Assembly (NCBI GenBank): GCA_023053575.1
Contig: JAKZAP010000022.1
Span: 13,992,518-14,056,517, forward strand
Source of the DNA: Branchinecta lynchi
Lineage: Eukaryota > Arthropoda > Branchiopoda > Anostraca > Branchinectidae
Direction: 5' to 3'
DNA: 64,000 nt
Positions 1-10,788 of the stretch are shown here, piece by piece. Below the pieces are notes generated by a model that saw nothing but the letters and a program-made list of their open reading frames with translations, was not told the DNA's origin and searched no databases. The stretch's first letter is position 1. Every line of letters begins with the position of its first letter. Made by a program: the position numbers and the translations under genes.

Positions 1-189
1 AATAGCATTCGTATTCCGGTCGTAATTTTGACTAGAAACTGAAGACATAAAATAATCACCTAGTGGATCTCGTTAAGAGATTGATTGATGACACGCTTAC
101 TCTGGCGTCCTTCGTGCAAAATATGACAGGAGACGGGTAAAAAAAAAACAAGAGCTACGAGCTCATATGGCACTTGTTACGAGTAGGCA

Positions 190-1870
190 CGGCTCGGTTA
201 TGTCAATGATATATCTAGTGTTTGCTAGGTGTCTTCCCACCAAGTTTCATCTCGATCCCTCCACTCATAGCGTTTTCCAATATTTCCGGTTCTCCCCTCC
301 AGCTCCCCCCAAAAGTCACCGGATCCGGTCCGGATTTTAAGTGGGTCGTCTGAGGCATGAGGTCTTTCCAAATATCAAGTTTCATCGAGATCCGGTCACC
401 CGTTCAAAAGTTATAAATACCTCAAGATTCCGGATTCCCCCTCCCTCCACTCCCCCGACAGTGCCCGAATCGGCTCGGTTATGTCAATGATGTATCTAGT
501 GTTTGCTAGGTGTCTTCCCACCAAGTTTCATCTCGATCCCTCCACTCATAGCGTTTCCAAAGATTTCCGGTTGCCCCCTCCAGCTCCCCCCAAAAGTCAC
601 CGGATCCGGTCCAGATTTTAAGTGGGTCGTCTGAGGGATGAGGTCTTTCCAAATATCAAGTTCCATTGAGATCCGATCGCCCGTTCAAAAGTTATAAATA
701 CCTCAAGATTCCGGATTCCCCCTCCCTCTACTCCCCCCACAGTACCCGAATCGGCTCGGTTATGTCAATGATGTATCTAGTGTTTGCTAGGTGTCTTCCC
801 ACCAAGTTTCATCTCGATCCCTCCACTCATAGCGTTTCCCAAGATTTCCGGTTGCCCCCTCCAGCTCCCCCCAAAAGTCACCGGATCCGGTCCAGATTTT
901 AAGTGGGTCGTCTGAGGGATGAGGTCTTTCCAAATATCAAGTTCCATCGAGATCCGATCCCCCGTTCAAAAGTTATAAATACCTCAAGATTCCGGATTCC
1001 CCCTCCCTCTACTCCCCCACAGTGCCCGAATCGGCTCGGTTATGTCAACGATGTATCTAGTGTTTGCTAGGTGTCTTCCCACCAAGTTTCATCTCGATCC
1101 CTCCACTCATAGCGTTTCCCAAGATTTCCGGTTGCCCCCTCCAGCTCCCCGCAAAAGTCACCGGATCCGGTCCAGATTTTAAGTGGGTCCTCTGAGGGAT
1201 GAGGTCTTTCCAAATATCAAGTTCCATCGAGATCCGATCACCCGTTCAAAAGTTATAAATACCTCAAGATTCCGGATTCCCCCTCCCTCTACTCCCCCCA
1301 CAGTACCCGAATCGGCTCGGTTATGTCAATGATGTATCTAGTGTTTGCTAGGTGTCTTCCCACCAAGTTTCATCTCGATCCCTCCACTCATAGCGTTTCC
1401 CAAGATTTCCGGTTGCCCCCTCCAGCTCCCCCCAAAAGTCACCGGATCCGGTCCGGATTTTAAGTAGGTCGTCTGAGGCATGAGGTCTTTCCAAATATCA
1501 AGTTCCATCGAGATCCGATCACCCGTTCAAAAGTTATAAATACCTCAAGATTCCGGATTCCCCCTCCCTCCACTCCCCCCCACAGTGCCCGAATCGGCTC
1601 GGTTATGTCAACGATGTATCTAGTGTTTGCTAGGTGTCTTCCCACCAAGTTTCATCTCGATCCCTCCACTCATAGCGTTTCCCAAGATTTCCGGTTGCCC
1701 CCTCCAGCTCCCCCCAAAAGTCACCGGATCCGGTCCGGATTTTAAGTGGGTCGTCTGAGGCATGAGGTCGTTCCAAATATCAAGTTTCATCGAGATCCGA
1801 TCACCCGTTCAAAAGTTAAAAATACCTCAAGATTCCGGATTCCCCCTCCCTCCACTCCCCCCACGGTGCT
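190..1870. repeat. 281-bp tandem repeat, about six copies
   Basis: The anchor CGGCTCGGTT recurs at 190, 471, 752, 1032, 1313 and 1595, giving spacings of 281, 281, 280, 281 and 282 bp. Copies differ by scattered substitutions. The array degenerates near 1870, where the anchor would recur but reads differently. Each unit contains phrases such as CCAAGTTTCATC and CGTTCAAAAGTTA. Confidence 0.93.
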
Positions 1871-1980
1871 CGGATCGGGGAAGTGACTATTTCCAACTTA
1901 ATCATTTGGGGTCCCTGATATGCCTGCCAAGTTTTATCATCCTAGCTTATGTGGAAGTGCCCGAACTAGCAAAACCTGGA

Positions 1981-2062
1981 CAGACCGACAGACCGACAGA
2001 CCGACAGACCGACAGACCGACAGACCGACAGACCGACAGACCGACAGACCGACGGACGGACA
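1981..2062. repeat. (CAGACCGA)n microsatellite
   Basis: Octamer repeat CAGACCGA runs about nine times and then becomes GACGGACGGACAG. It follows directly after the 281-bp array and precedes the terminal hairpin. Confidence 0.9.
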
Positions 2063-2109
2063 GAAAATGCGATCGCTATATGGCACTTGGCCGAAGGGCA
2101 AGTGCCATA

Positions 2110-3551
2110 AAAAAACGAAAAAAAAAAAACCTATATTGCAAGAGCGAGCAGTCTCTACGAAGGTTCCAAAATTCCAACCAGTAGCGGCCAGACATAGCCG
2201 TTACCTAAACAGATTTATATCAAAGACTGTTGAAAGTCAAACAACTTTGATCTTCAAATAACCTTTGCAAGTGTCTATAAACAAAGCTGTAATATTAACA
2301 TTTTGTACGAGAAAACATTGAGTAATTTTGGTTTCCTTGTCTCGAAAATGTGAATGAATAAATAAATACCATTGTATTTTATTCTATTATATACACGGTC
2401 TGGAGTCTACAAGACATGATTGTCTGGATAACTACTAAGTCCAAGAAAAATCCCCTTGGTGATCCCATACAGATCTTTCGCTTTGTTCATTCTGCGGACA
2501 GACGATCCGGATTTTAAGTAAGTAAGTAAGTAATTTATTTATAACCCGCCGTTTTCAGAAAGCGGAGTAAATGAAGAAAGTAAATAAAACATACACAAAA
2601 AGACACTTAATTTCAATCGTCGGCCAGGAAGCAGTGTAGAAGGTCGTGCGCTGGTTGGGTTCTGTTTCTGCACTTTCTTTTTTAAAGTCGAAAAAATCCC
2701 AACTTTTCCGTATGGAACTGATGATGGTGACAAAAATCCTGGCAGGAATTCCAATCGGCGAACAATCGACCCTGGTCGACTGTCAAAGGCATTGCGCCGA
2801 GGTGTTTGTCGAAGGACGGAACAGTTCTCTGATCAAACCGATACTCTATATGACCAAGTCCGAAACACGCCAGTGAACTTCGGGAACCCAAACCAAAGAC
2901 AGTAAAAGTTTGAAAGACCGGAAACTCCCGTAAGACCCATGAGTCACAACAATCAGCGCCGTTTAGCGGATGTTCTTTCGTTAAAAAATCGCTCTGTTGA
3001 CAATTTCTTCCATCGCTTTCCTCAGAATCATCATCAAAGCACGTTTTGTTTATGATGAGCATTCTCTCTCCATTTAGATTTCCTATTTAATTGGAATAAA
3101 AAACAAGTAGAAAAGAATAAATCGCTTTTTTATGGAAAAAAATGTTGAATTCACGATTTCGAATCAGTTAATGTTGACAGACATTGCCTACTCACGCCCT
3201 CGTGCCGATTATTTTAATCATCTACCGCTGGAAATTGGACAAAGTCCAAACGCTAGGTGGCGTTCCAATCGATTTTCAGAGACTCGATTTTAGCGAAGTC
3301 ACCGGTCTTTCCCACTATTATTGTCTTTGACCCAAACGAACACTCAAAACTGATTCCAATCCCGTGTAAACCAATCATCAACGTTTGTTGTTGTGACGTT
3401 TCAGTCTCATCGCTGGGCACACGGCACTCTATATGACTAAGTCCAAACACGCCAGTGATCCTCCGGAAGAACGAGAAAATGTCTCACTAGCTACTCAAAC
3501 TCAACAAGTCAAATCCTGTGTCAAACAATCCCCGCGATCTTCGGGAGCAGG
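2110..3551. other. Intergenic DNA with a LINE-type 3' tail
   Basis: A (GTAA)n run at about 2513-2533 followed by an AT-rich stretch resembles sequences at about 14500-14590 and 62008-62190. This looks like the 3' tail of one non-LTR family inserted in the minus orientation. No coding region is supported here; the ORFs are short and unconserved in appearance. Confidence 0.4.
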
Positions 3552-3560
3552 TGTGATACC

Positions 3561-3842
3561 AGAGCCTCGTTTTTGTTGCATGCTGCAGGTCCACTCTCGG
3601 CCGATTCCGGACTGATTCTTTCTACATCCGTTTTTGCACTGCAGCGCTTCCGAACAAGACGGCAGCGCTTCTCGAGAATCACGGACCTGCTCCCCGACCA
3701 AGTCCGTGCTTCCCTGCAAGATGCTGCAGCGCTGCCGCTTCAACCAAGAAGAAAGTGAATCCAAAAACGCATATTGGGCAAAAGCAAAGAAGTGCTGCAG
3801 CAGCGATGCGGCAGCGCGATTGCAACAAAAACGAGGCTCCGA
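3561..3842. mobile_element. MITE with GAGCCTCGTTTTTGTTGCA termini (copy 1)
   Basis: The ends are inverted copies of GAGCCTCGTTTTTGTTGCA, and TGTGATACC stands on both sides (3552-3560 and 3843-3851) as a 9-bp target duplication. Nine-base duplications are typical of Mutator-like elements. A second copy lies at 45843-46121. Small ORFs inside are not genes. Confidence 0.75.
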
Positions 3843-4261
3843 TGTGATACCGCTTCTGGCTCTTCCGCTAGGTACCCTGCGATTTTGCATCGTCAAAGAG
3901 AGTTAGTCACCAAGAGTATTCTTCTAGTTAGTCTTCAAGGGTACTGGAAAGCTTGTATGGAGGTAAAAGGAGACAGTGAACCAGACAATGCTAGTATTCA
4001 CCTCACCTCAAAGTATTTTATCCAGAATCTGGTGCTCACTGCTTGAACACTCTTTTTCGTAAATATTTCGTCAAGCATACAACACAGATACAAGCGCACA
4101 GACGGACCACAAATCAGACAGGGAAAGTCCACTATTTGAAAATCGGTTATTCGAGAATAGCTGAGCAACGAAGTAATGCATTTTCATCGGGTCTTCAAGC
4201 CTCTTTAAGTGAATAAGGCATGGGTAACTAGATTGCTGTATCACATCTGTTCGTTTAAACT

Positions 4262-4628
4262 TTAAAGGACCAATCGTACCTATAATGCCAATGAAACTTA
4301 CTTCCGTAGTTTTATTCACTCATTCTTAAACCTCGAGACCAGTCATTCATACGTTCCGTTCTAATCGCGGGAAGACCCTTCACTGATCATCGCATCTGCC
4401 CCATTTTCTTGTATATGTTGCTCCCAACGAGTGTTCGCGTGTCATACTATTGCTGCGTTAAATCGGTTATCTGAATTGCCGTGTTTGTGCTAGAAGTTTT
4501 TGAGAATGTGAACTACTTAATACATCAGAAGCTGTGGCTTCTTTTTTAAAAGCCGAGCCTAGTTAAAGGTATTTAAATAGTACTGAATATCGGAACATAA
4601 ACATTAAAAAGTGCGAGGTATGCTTTAA
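4262..4628. mobile_element. Degenerate piggyBac-like MITE
   Basis: The sequence starts TTAAAGGACC, ends with CTTTAA and is a diverged relative of the TTAA-bounded elements at 4681-5057 and 50982-51351. It lies next to the better copy. Confidence 0.4.
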
Positions 4629-4680
4629 GGGCTTCGATGTTCATGGGATACGTAAGAGCTACTTTCAACCTGAAGGTACC

Positions 4681-5057
4681 TTAAAGTACCTGTCTTACCT
4701 ATAATACTAATGCAACCTACTTCCATAGTCACTCCATATATTTCTTAACCCGAAGACTCCATTTCGTACGGTACATTCTGACCCCTCCAACAAAACCACG
4801 CTGATTTTCTCACTTGCCGTGTTTTGCTACCTTCGATGTGTATCACGCTGTCGACGGTTGTCTGTGAGAAGTTTTCCATCAGAAAAAGCGTTTATGTAAA
4901 TTGTTTCCCTGTTTTCGCTACAAGTCAACGAGTCTCGGAAAAGGCTAAAATCAGCCAAAACCGTGGGTTATTTTTTGAAAGCACAGCCTAGTTTTAAAGT
5001 ATTCAAATGTTTTAAATACTGTAAGTTGAAGTGTAAACAGTGCGAGGGGTCCTTTAA
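4681..5057. mobile_element. piggyBac-like MITE, TTAA-bounded (copy 1)
   Basis: TTAA at 4681-4684 and 5054-5057 bounds a segment that matches, in reverse orientation, the segment 50982-51351. Ends read TTAAAG.ACC and GGGTCCTTTAA. TTAA target use is characteristic of piggyBac-type transposases. There is no transposase gene. Confidence 0.6.
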
Positions 5058-5250
5058 TATTAGCATGCTACGGGCCTTAATTCGAGACGACTTCCGCTTT
5101 CTAGAAACGTATACAGAGAAACAAAAAGGCTTGCACCATCTAGGTCGCTCGTTTTTGAATGGTCTATGATAGGCTGGTTGTACTGAGTAACGAGAGGGGT
5201 CGTGCAGCAGCATTGCAAACAAAAACATGTCACCGCGTGAGGAACACTCC

Positions 5251-5331
5251 ACCAAGCTATCTTGATTACTTGGGCGAGGTCTTTTCAAACTATAAAACGC
5301 GCTGATTCTGTCTTAGAGGGTATCAGTTTTC
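5251..5331 (+). promoter_or_regulatory. Core promoter of cuticle gene 1
   Basis: TATAAA at 5291-5296 is followed 27 bp later by the arthropod initiator TCAGT at 5323-5327. The block upstream (CTTGGGCGAGGTCTTTTCAA) is nearly the same before all four cuticle genes, so it probably carries shared control sites. Confidence 0.85.
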
Positions 5332-5374
5332 AACGTTTGTGTCAGGAACAAACACAAAGAAATAAAATCAAAAT

Positions 5375-7777
5375 ATGAAGGTAAATAACAGCTTTATATG
5401 TATAGCCTAGGTTAACGAGAAATGTAGCTATTTGTTCATGTTTACAGGCTGTATACTAGAAGCGCTGAGCTACTTGTAAGCTGTACGGCGATGTGAATTC
5501 AGAGTTAATACACGTGCAAACACAGTCCAATACACTGTAAAAAGTCTCTCCTTTATCGGACTTTAACAGTTGCGCGTCACCGATTTCGGACATTTTTATT
5601 CCTAATTCGGAGAACTAAAATCCGAATTCTGATAGTTATAACCCGATGCAAGATAAAAACGCTACACTGTAAAAAGTTTCTCCGAATAAGGATGCAGTAT
5701 TTGCTACTGGGATTAATCTTATCTCTATTGGGATAAAATTAATCCGAATTAGGAATAATCTTATCTCAATAAAGACAAATCCCAGTAGTAAATACTGCAA
5801 GATTTTTTTTACAGTGTAGAATGCAAAATTCTGCAGTATACTCTGCAGTATTTTGCATTCTAGCGTTTAATCCTGAATCGGACTACAACTCTCCAAATTA
5901 AGATTTTAGTTCTCCGATTTAGGAAGAAAAATGTCCGAAATCGGTGACGCGCAACTGTTAAAGTCCGATAAAGGAGAGAATTTTACAGTGGAGCATTAAA
6001 CTCGCACATCGGACCGAAGCATGGATGGGAAAACGGAGGAAAGGAGAAAATCGCATCCAACTGCAAAAATCGGTCCATGTGTGCACATTACTTTAGGAGT
6101 ACTGACTTAGGTAAGAGTCTTAGGTAAGAGCAAAAGTCGCGAACAACAAGGGACTCGCACGTCTCTTTAATCCAAAAGACTGATCACATAAATCGTTTCA
6201 GGGATTCATCGCTATCGCTTTCCTCGCCGTTGCGGCTGCAGCTCCTCAGTACCCCAAGCCTGCCTACCCTGAGTACAAACCAGCGTACAAGGCTGACTAT
6301 AAGCAAGATGTAAGTGTCCTCCGTTACTATAGCCAGTATCTAACCTCATGAAAGACTTCATTACTAGTCTTTGACGGCTCAAAAGGGTATATTTTCGTAG
6401 CTTTCCTTTGGCGTGTTACCCGCATATAGTGCTGCTCCTGGACTTAGGCTTCTTCGAAGAAAAAGTCTAAGAAGAAAAATCCTAACAATTTCGTTCCTTC
6501 GTTACGCTTTCACACAAATGTATAACGATGGCGGTAGCTGTCTTTAAAATTATTCCGACGTCGTGTTTTGTTTTTGGTTTTTATTTGTATACTAAAATAG
6601 GTCTGTGATGACGAATTGATGATTAACTGTATATATTATAACATGTGCATTATACTTGACATAATACCCACATTTGGCATTGCCATGATAGTGTTTTTTT
6701 GAAATAAATTGGTTACTTTTTATTTTACTTTACACAAAAATTAACTTCACCTTCACTAACCTCAATTTCCTAATTCTTATTATAGATCCCGTAAATAAAT
6801 ATCTTTATACTTCTATCCTAAATTTTTAGTAAAGTGAGAAACTACTGTAGAAAACAGTACTAGCGGAGACGCAGCCCCAGAGTTGGTCACCAAAAGTAAC
6901 TTCGTACACCCTGGAAAGTAACCCAAAAGTATCTCAAAGTAACCCAACTTAACCTAATGTAACCCAAAGTAACCCAATGTAACCCAAAGTAACCCAATGT
7001 AACCAAAAGTAACCCAAAGTAAACCTGAGTAACCGAAAGTATCCTGAAGTAAATCGTACACCCTGGTTCTTGGTGACCAACCCTGGACGCAGCCCACGTT
7101 CAGAAGACTTTAAAATCGGAAGAACTAAACCAAACCACGAATTCCATCATTGATTCGCAAGAACCGAACTTCACATTATTCGGAGCTTGGTCCGTTGTTC
7201 AATGTGTATAGTCGCTAGTGCTTCAAACTCCTCTCGAGCGATATTCAAAAGATCATGGGCCCATGCTTACAGGTTTTGCGTTATGTAGTCGAAATTCAAA
7301 AAGAATGGGCTACTTTGCTGGGTTTTTTTTTCACAGAACCGTTAACAATCATCACTTTTATTTCAGTATGCCCCAGCGGCTTACGACTTCGCCTGGGCCG
7401 TGAAGGACGACTACACCTACAATGACTACAAGCACCAGGAGACCTCTGACGACAAGGGATACGTCAAGGGAAGCTACCAGACCCTCCTCCCAGACGGACG
7501 TGTCCAGACTGTCTCATACACCGCTGATGACTACACCGGATACGTTGCTGATGTCCAGTATTCCGGCGAGGCTAAATACGACTACAAACCAGCCTACAAG
7601 CCATCCTACCCAGCCCCAGAATACAAGGCACCAGCATACCCCACCCCTGCATATCCCGCTCCAGCGTACAAGGCACCAGCTTACCAGGCACCGGCATACC
7701 AGGCACCAGCTTACCCCGCTTACAAAGCCCCAGCATACCCTTCATACACCCCAAGCTACCCGGCACCAAAATACTAG
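5375..7777 (+). CDS. R&R cuticle protein, gene 1 (three exons)
   Basis: This gene encodes a secreted structural protein of the exoskeleton that should bind chitin. Coding exons are 5375-5380, 6202-6309 and 7367-7777, joined at phase 0 by GT-AG introns, giving 174 residues. Exon 1 codes only Met-Lys. Exon 2 completes a signal peptide (GFIAIAFLAVAAAA) and a short PAY-type linker. Exon 3 holds the R&R/chitin_bind_4 domain (about residues 44-102; motifs YDFAWAV, DGRVQTVSYTADDYTGY) and a tail of YKAPAYQAPAY repeats ending PAPKY. The domain is closest to RR-2 type. A polyadenylation signal AATAAA is at 7855-7860. The intron before exon 2 contains a nested MITE and intron 2 contains another. It is one of four close paralogues in the window. 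Confidence 0.93.
5533..5990. mobile_element. Long-palindrome MITE (outer element) interrupted by a second MITE
   Basis: The ends CACTGTAAAA and TTTTACAGTG are inverted, and the inverted arms continue to a centre near 5842. The left arm is broken by an inner MITE at 5665-5816. It lies in intron 1 of cuticle gene 1. Confidence 0.8.
5665..5816. mobile_element. Inner TA-flanked MITE (Tc1/mariner-like), copy 1
   Basis: Starts CACTGTAAAAAGTTTC, ends with ACAGTG, and TA stands on both sides (5663-5664, 5817-5818). Removing it with one TA restores the symmetry of the outer palindrome. Related copies are at 13616-13771 and 60530-61000. Confidence 0.8.
6878..7085. mobile_element. MITE with an internal 10-bp minisatellite
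   Basis: Ends are inverted (CAGAGTTGGTCACCAA and TTGGTGACCAACCCTG). GACGCAGCCC occurs immediately on both sides (6868-6877 and 7086-7095), a 10-bp direct repeat. The interior is about a dozen copies of AAAGTAACCC-like decamers. It lies in intron 2 of cuticle gene 1. Confidence 0.75.
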
Positions 7778-7860
7778 ATAGCTTCATTGCGATTTGAAGT
7801 TTATCTCAGATTTTATTGTTAAAGTCTTTTTTACGCCGATATATTTTGTACTGAAATAAA

Positions 7861-8320
7861 CGAAAATTTAAACGATAAAAATCGTGTGCCGACAACCGCT
7901 TATGTTTTGAAAGACGGGGCTTTAGTGCCCGAGCCACCCACATTAGCAAACACGTGTGACACTGAAAGTTCAACGCCCATCCCTAGGTTCAAGGTTTTTT
8001 TTCTTTACAGAAGTAGAGCTACTGAGAGCAGCGCTGAAGCGCACACGGAAAAAAATAAACAAACCAAAAATAACTTCAACATCGCTAATCATACCCACTT
8101 GGGCTCAATGCCCAACGATCAGCAACCGACACGCTATGCTCTTATTTGCAATGTTATAGGTGTTTCGACATGACCATGTTCCCATAAAATGATTAGTGAT
8201 AGCACCATCTATCTAATAATGACTTAATTTATGGGCGGTTACCAATAATTAGGAAACAAGAAGTGTTTTGGTACAGAACAGATCTGTAGCGAAAAAAAAC
8301 ATGGGAACTAGGAAGTTAGA
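7861..8320. other. Downstream flank shared by the cuticle gene copies
   Basis: Stretches here resemble the regions after gene 3 (about 50700-50860) and gene 4 (about 63560-63650), for example TGATAGC followed by TAATGACTTAA, and GGGAACTAGGAAGT. The duplicated unit therefore extended several hundred bases past the polyadenylation site. No gene is seen. Confidence 0.5.
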
Positions 8321-8321
8321 T

Positions 8322-9722
8322 TGTATTTTATTTATTTTATTTTTTTATTTATTTCAAAATATAGCCAACTGGGGCTGCTACATAACAAATAATTTATATA
8401 CACTAAAACTAAAAAACAAATATGCTGAAGGCACGAAGCCTCCAACAAACAAAATACTCAATCACGATGGTTCAACCCATTCAAATCAGGATGGGTCAAA
8501 CCCACAATAAATGTCTTTCCCCCATGCTTGCCACAGAGGCAGAGACAGGCGCATTTGCGGACCACACAGAATCACCAGCAGAGGATTGCTCGACGCCAGA
8601 ATTCGAGACTGAAGAGAAAGAATGGAGGAACGACGGATTTCAGGGAGAGAAGGGACTCCTTCACCAACAAACATACCCGAAGCACTACAGTTCCATCTAA
8701 ACCCATGTAACCACCGGAAAGAGTTGTTATACAAGACGCGAAAGGTCTTTTCGCGCTTATGAGATTGGTTAGTCACAAGAGAGTAACAATATAGTTGGGA
8801 ACAGTACATTCTGAAAAGGAATGTCTTGACAGACGCATTGCAAGACCCAAACCTACGAATAAGAAGATTCGCTCTAGCGCTCAATGACCTTGCTAAAGCA
8901 TTAACATGGTGATCATCATTCAGCGTTGGCGTAAAAATAAATCCAAGGTACTTAAAAGTATCCACGAATTTCAGTGTCTGGCCAGACAGTAGAACGGGTG
9001 GAAGATGAACCAGCTTCAGGCCACGTGGGACGAATGCCATGCAAAGGGTTTTTTTCGTGTTGAATATCACATCATGTGCCGAAGCAAACACATCACAAAC
9101 TTTCATCAACTCATTTAGGGCATGAATGGTAGTAGCCATCACCACCAAATCATCCGCATAACTAATGTTATTAAAACAACTACCCTGGATAAAACAACCT
9201 ACCCCTGCATCAGCAAGCGCACTGTTTAATTCATCCACATATAAGTTATAAAGGAGTGGGGATAGTACTCCCCCCTGCCTAACACCATTTAGGACACGAA
9301 ATGGGGAGCTAAGCAGCCCATCCCATTTCACATAAAATCTTTGGTTTTTAAACCAACATGCAAGGGTTAGTACAATACGGGGGTCTACTCCCCTATCATG
9401 CAATTTACGAAGAAGTTTCTCATGGTTGACACGGTCAAAAGCAGCCTTTGCGTCAATAAAACATGCAAATACGGGGGTTGAAAAAGCCCAAAAATATTCC
9501 ACCACCGATTTTAGTACGAATACACAAAATTCAGTAGATGTCTTTGACTTGAACCCAAATTGGTAAGCTGATGACCGTATTTGAGGTTCGACAATCCCAT
9601 ACAGACATTTTTCAAAAACCTTGGATATCACAGCCGCCAAAGCAATAGGTCTATAGTTAGTAATACTACTAAGATCCAGCACCAATGATTTGGGGATAGG
9701 TACTAGACAGACCTTCGTTAAC
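8322..9722 (-). mobile_element. 5'-truncated non-LTR retrotransposon (LINE)
   Basis: Reverse transcriptase coding sequence on the minus strand is followed by an A/T-rich tail near 8322-8353. The open frame ends upstream at a stop near 9719, so the 5' half is missing, as is usual for LINE insertions. It sits between cuticle genes 1 and 2. Confidence 0.8.
8486..9685 (-). pseudogene. LINE reverse transcriptase fragment
   Basis: A 399-residue open frame carries the reverse transcriptase core: NYRPIAL near residue 10, the first catalytic Asp in FIDAKAAFD (about 77-84), GVRQGGVLSPLLYNLYVDEL (134-153) and the YADD active site (176-179), followed by a thumb-like region. The frame stays open upstream of the first possible start to about 9718, so it is a fragment without endonuclease. 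CR1/jockey-like clades fit best, but the clade is not settled. The core motifs are intact. Confidence 0.85.
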
Positions 9723-10788
9723 TAAGCAAAGTCTGCACTTAGACGTCAGGTAAGGTTATCCGTGCAGGGGTCTCCGGCTTCTAGGAGCAAAAGAACGAGA
9801 TTTCATTCGGACATGGAGGTGTGCCGCTTGGGTTGAACAAGATCAAAGGTTTCGATGGGATCCCAAAGGGTGATATTTATTAGATATTTACTGGACTTCA
9901 TCAGCCAGACAATCGGGTCATTTGAAATTCCGTATTCGCCTGATCGCATATTTACCAACCGTTAACCAGGTCTCCGTTCCTTTACCCAGCCTACATTACG
10001 ACAGGAATGAAAATATTATCTGAAAACTCAACAAATGTGTATGATTCAACCTGTTCTTTATTTCGAAATAAATTTTATCAGAGGACGTTATTCCTTTCCA
10101 AAATTACCAGCTGTGCAAATCAGGTTCCAGTAGTGCCATAGACCCGATAGTAAAATGAAGCAGATTCAAGGATGGATCGTATTATTACCTCTACATTGAT
10201 AGGAACAACTGGACAAAGATACAGGGGTGGGTCGAAGGGGGGAGGAGTGAGTGGGGGTGATTCACCCCCTGCCTTTTGCAAAGTCGTATCAGTCGTTCAT
10301 TTTGGCTTCACTAAGGTCCCGGGCGATAATTTTCGTCAAACACAATCCGAGTCTTTCACTGTAGTCTCACGTACTTTTGTTTTAGTTATGAAAGTACAAG
10401 ATGTCGAGTAGATAAATAAAACGGTACACGATACTTTCATGACTAAACAAAAGTACGTCAAAACAACAGTTAAACTACACCCGAAAAAGAACAATTTAAG
10501 TCTTGTCGGCGAATCGAGGTCTTTCTTCAAGTCAAAAATTTTAAAATCCTTTAGGACGAAGATCAAAAGTTTGTTGCGTCCGAAAATCGGGATTTTTTTT
10601 TAATGCACCAACAAACCTGCTTCCCTCGTTTTATTTCTGAGTAAGCATGTCTTTTAACATCAAAAACAAATTTACTTTATGTCTACTTTATTCGGGATGG
10701 CCATTATTTTGCAACTTTTTCGACGGGCAGATTTGTGATTTCATAGGTCTACTTAACTTTTCATTGGGAACAAGACCAAAGGTGTCGA
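9723..10788. other. Intergenic DNA with repeat fragments
   Basis: Positions 9834-9960 resemble the left end of the GGGATCCC element that starts near 10790. An inverted pair at 10369-10396 and 10432-10458 (ACGTACTTTTGTTTTAG and complement) forms a strong hairpin. No gene is supported. Confidence 0.4.

Larger units (their letters stand above)
166..2109. mobile_element. Non-autonomous element with 11-bp terminal inverted repeats around a 281-bp tandem array
   Basis: TATGGCACTTG occurs at 166-176 and its reverse complement CAAGTGCCATA at 2099-2109. A second copy at 2079-2089 makes a hairpin with the right end (9-nt loop). Between them lie a 281-bp tandem array and a CAGACCGA microsatellite. No target duplication or transposase was found, so the class is uncertain (MITE-like or Helitron-like). 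ORFs inside are only read-outs of the repeats. Confidence 0.55.

Noticed and set aside
666..2261. Several ORFs of 60-140 codons, including one with a PTDRQTDR repeat
   Set aside because: They are translations of the 281-bp array and the CAGACCGA microsatellite; the frame shifts with the repeats and no coding features exist.
3501..3906. ORFs on both strands at 3501-3906 and 45747-46176 with similar proteins
   Set aside because: Both regions are copies of one MITE; similarity of the ORFs comes from the element and not from a gene family.
7422..7781. TRHQHTRHQ-type ORF overlapping cuticle exon 3 (also at 20056, 50112, 62949)
   Set aside because: Shadow frame of the PAY-repeat codons; the R&R frame is clearly the coding one.
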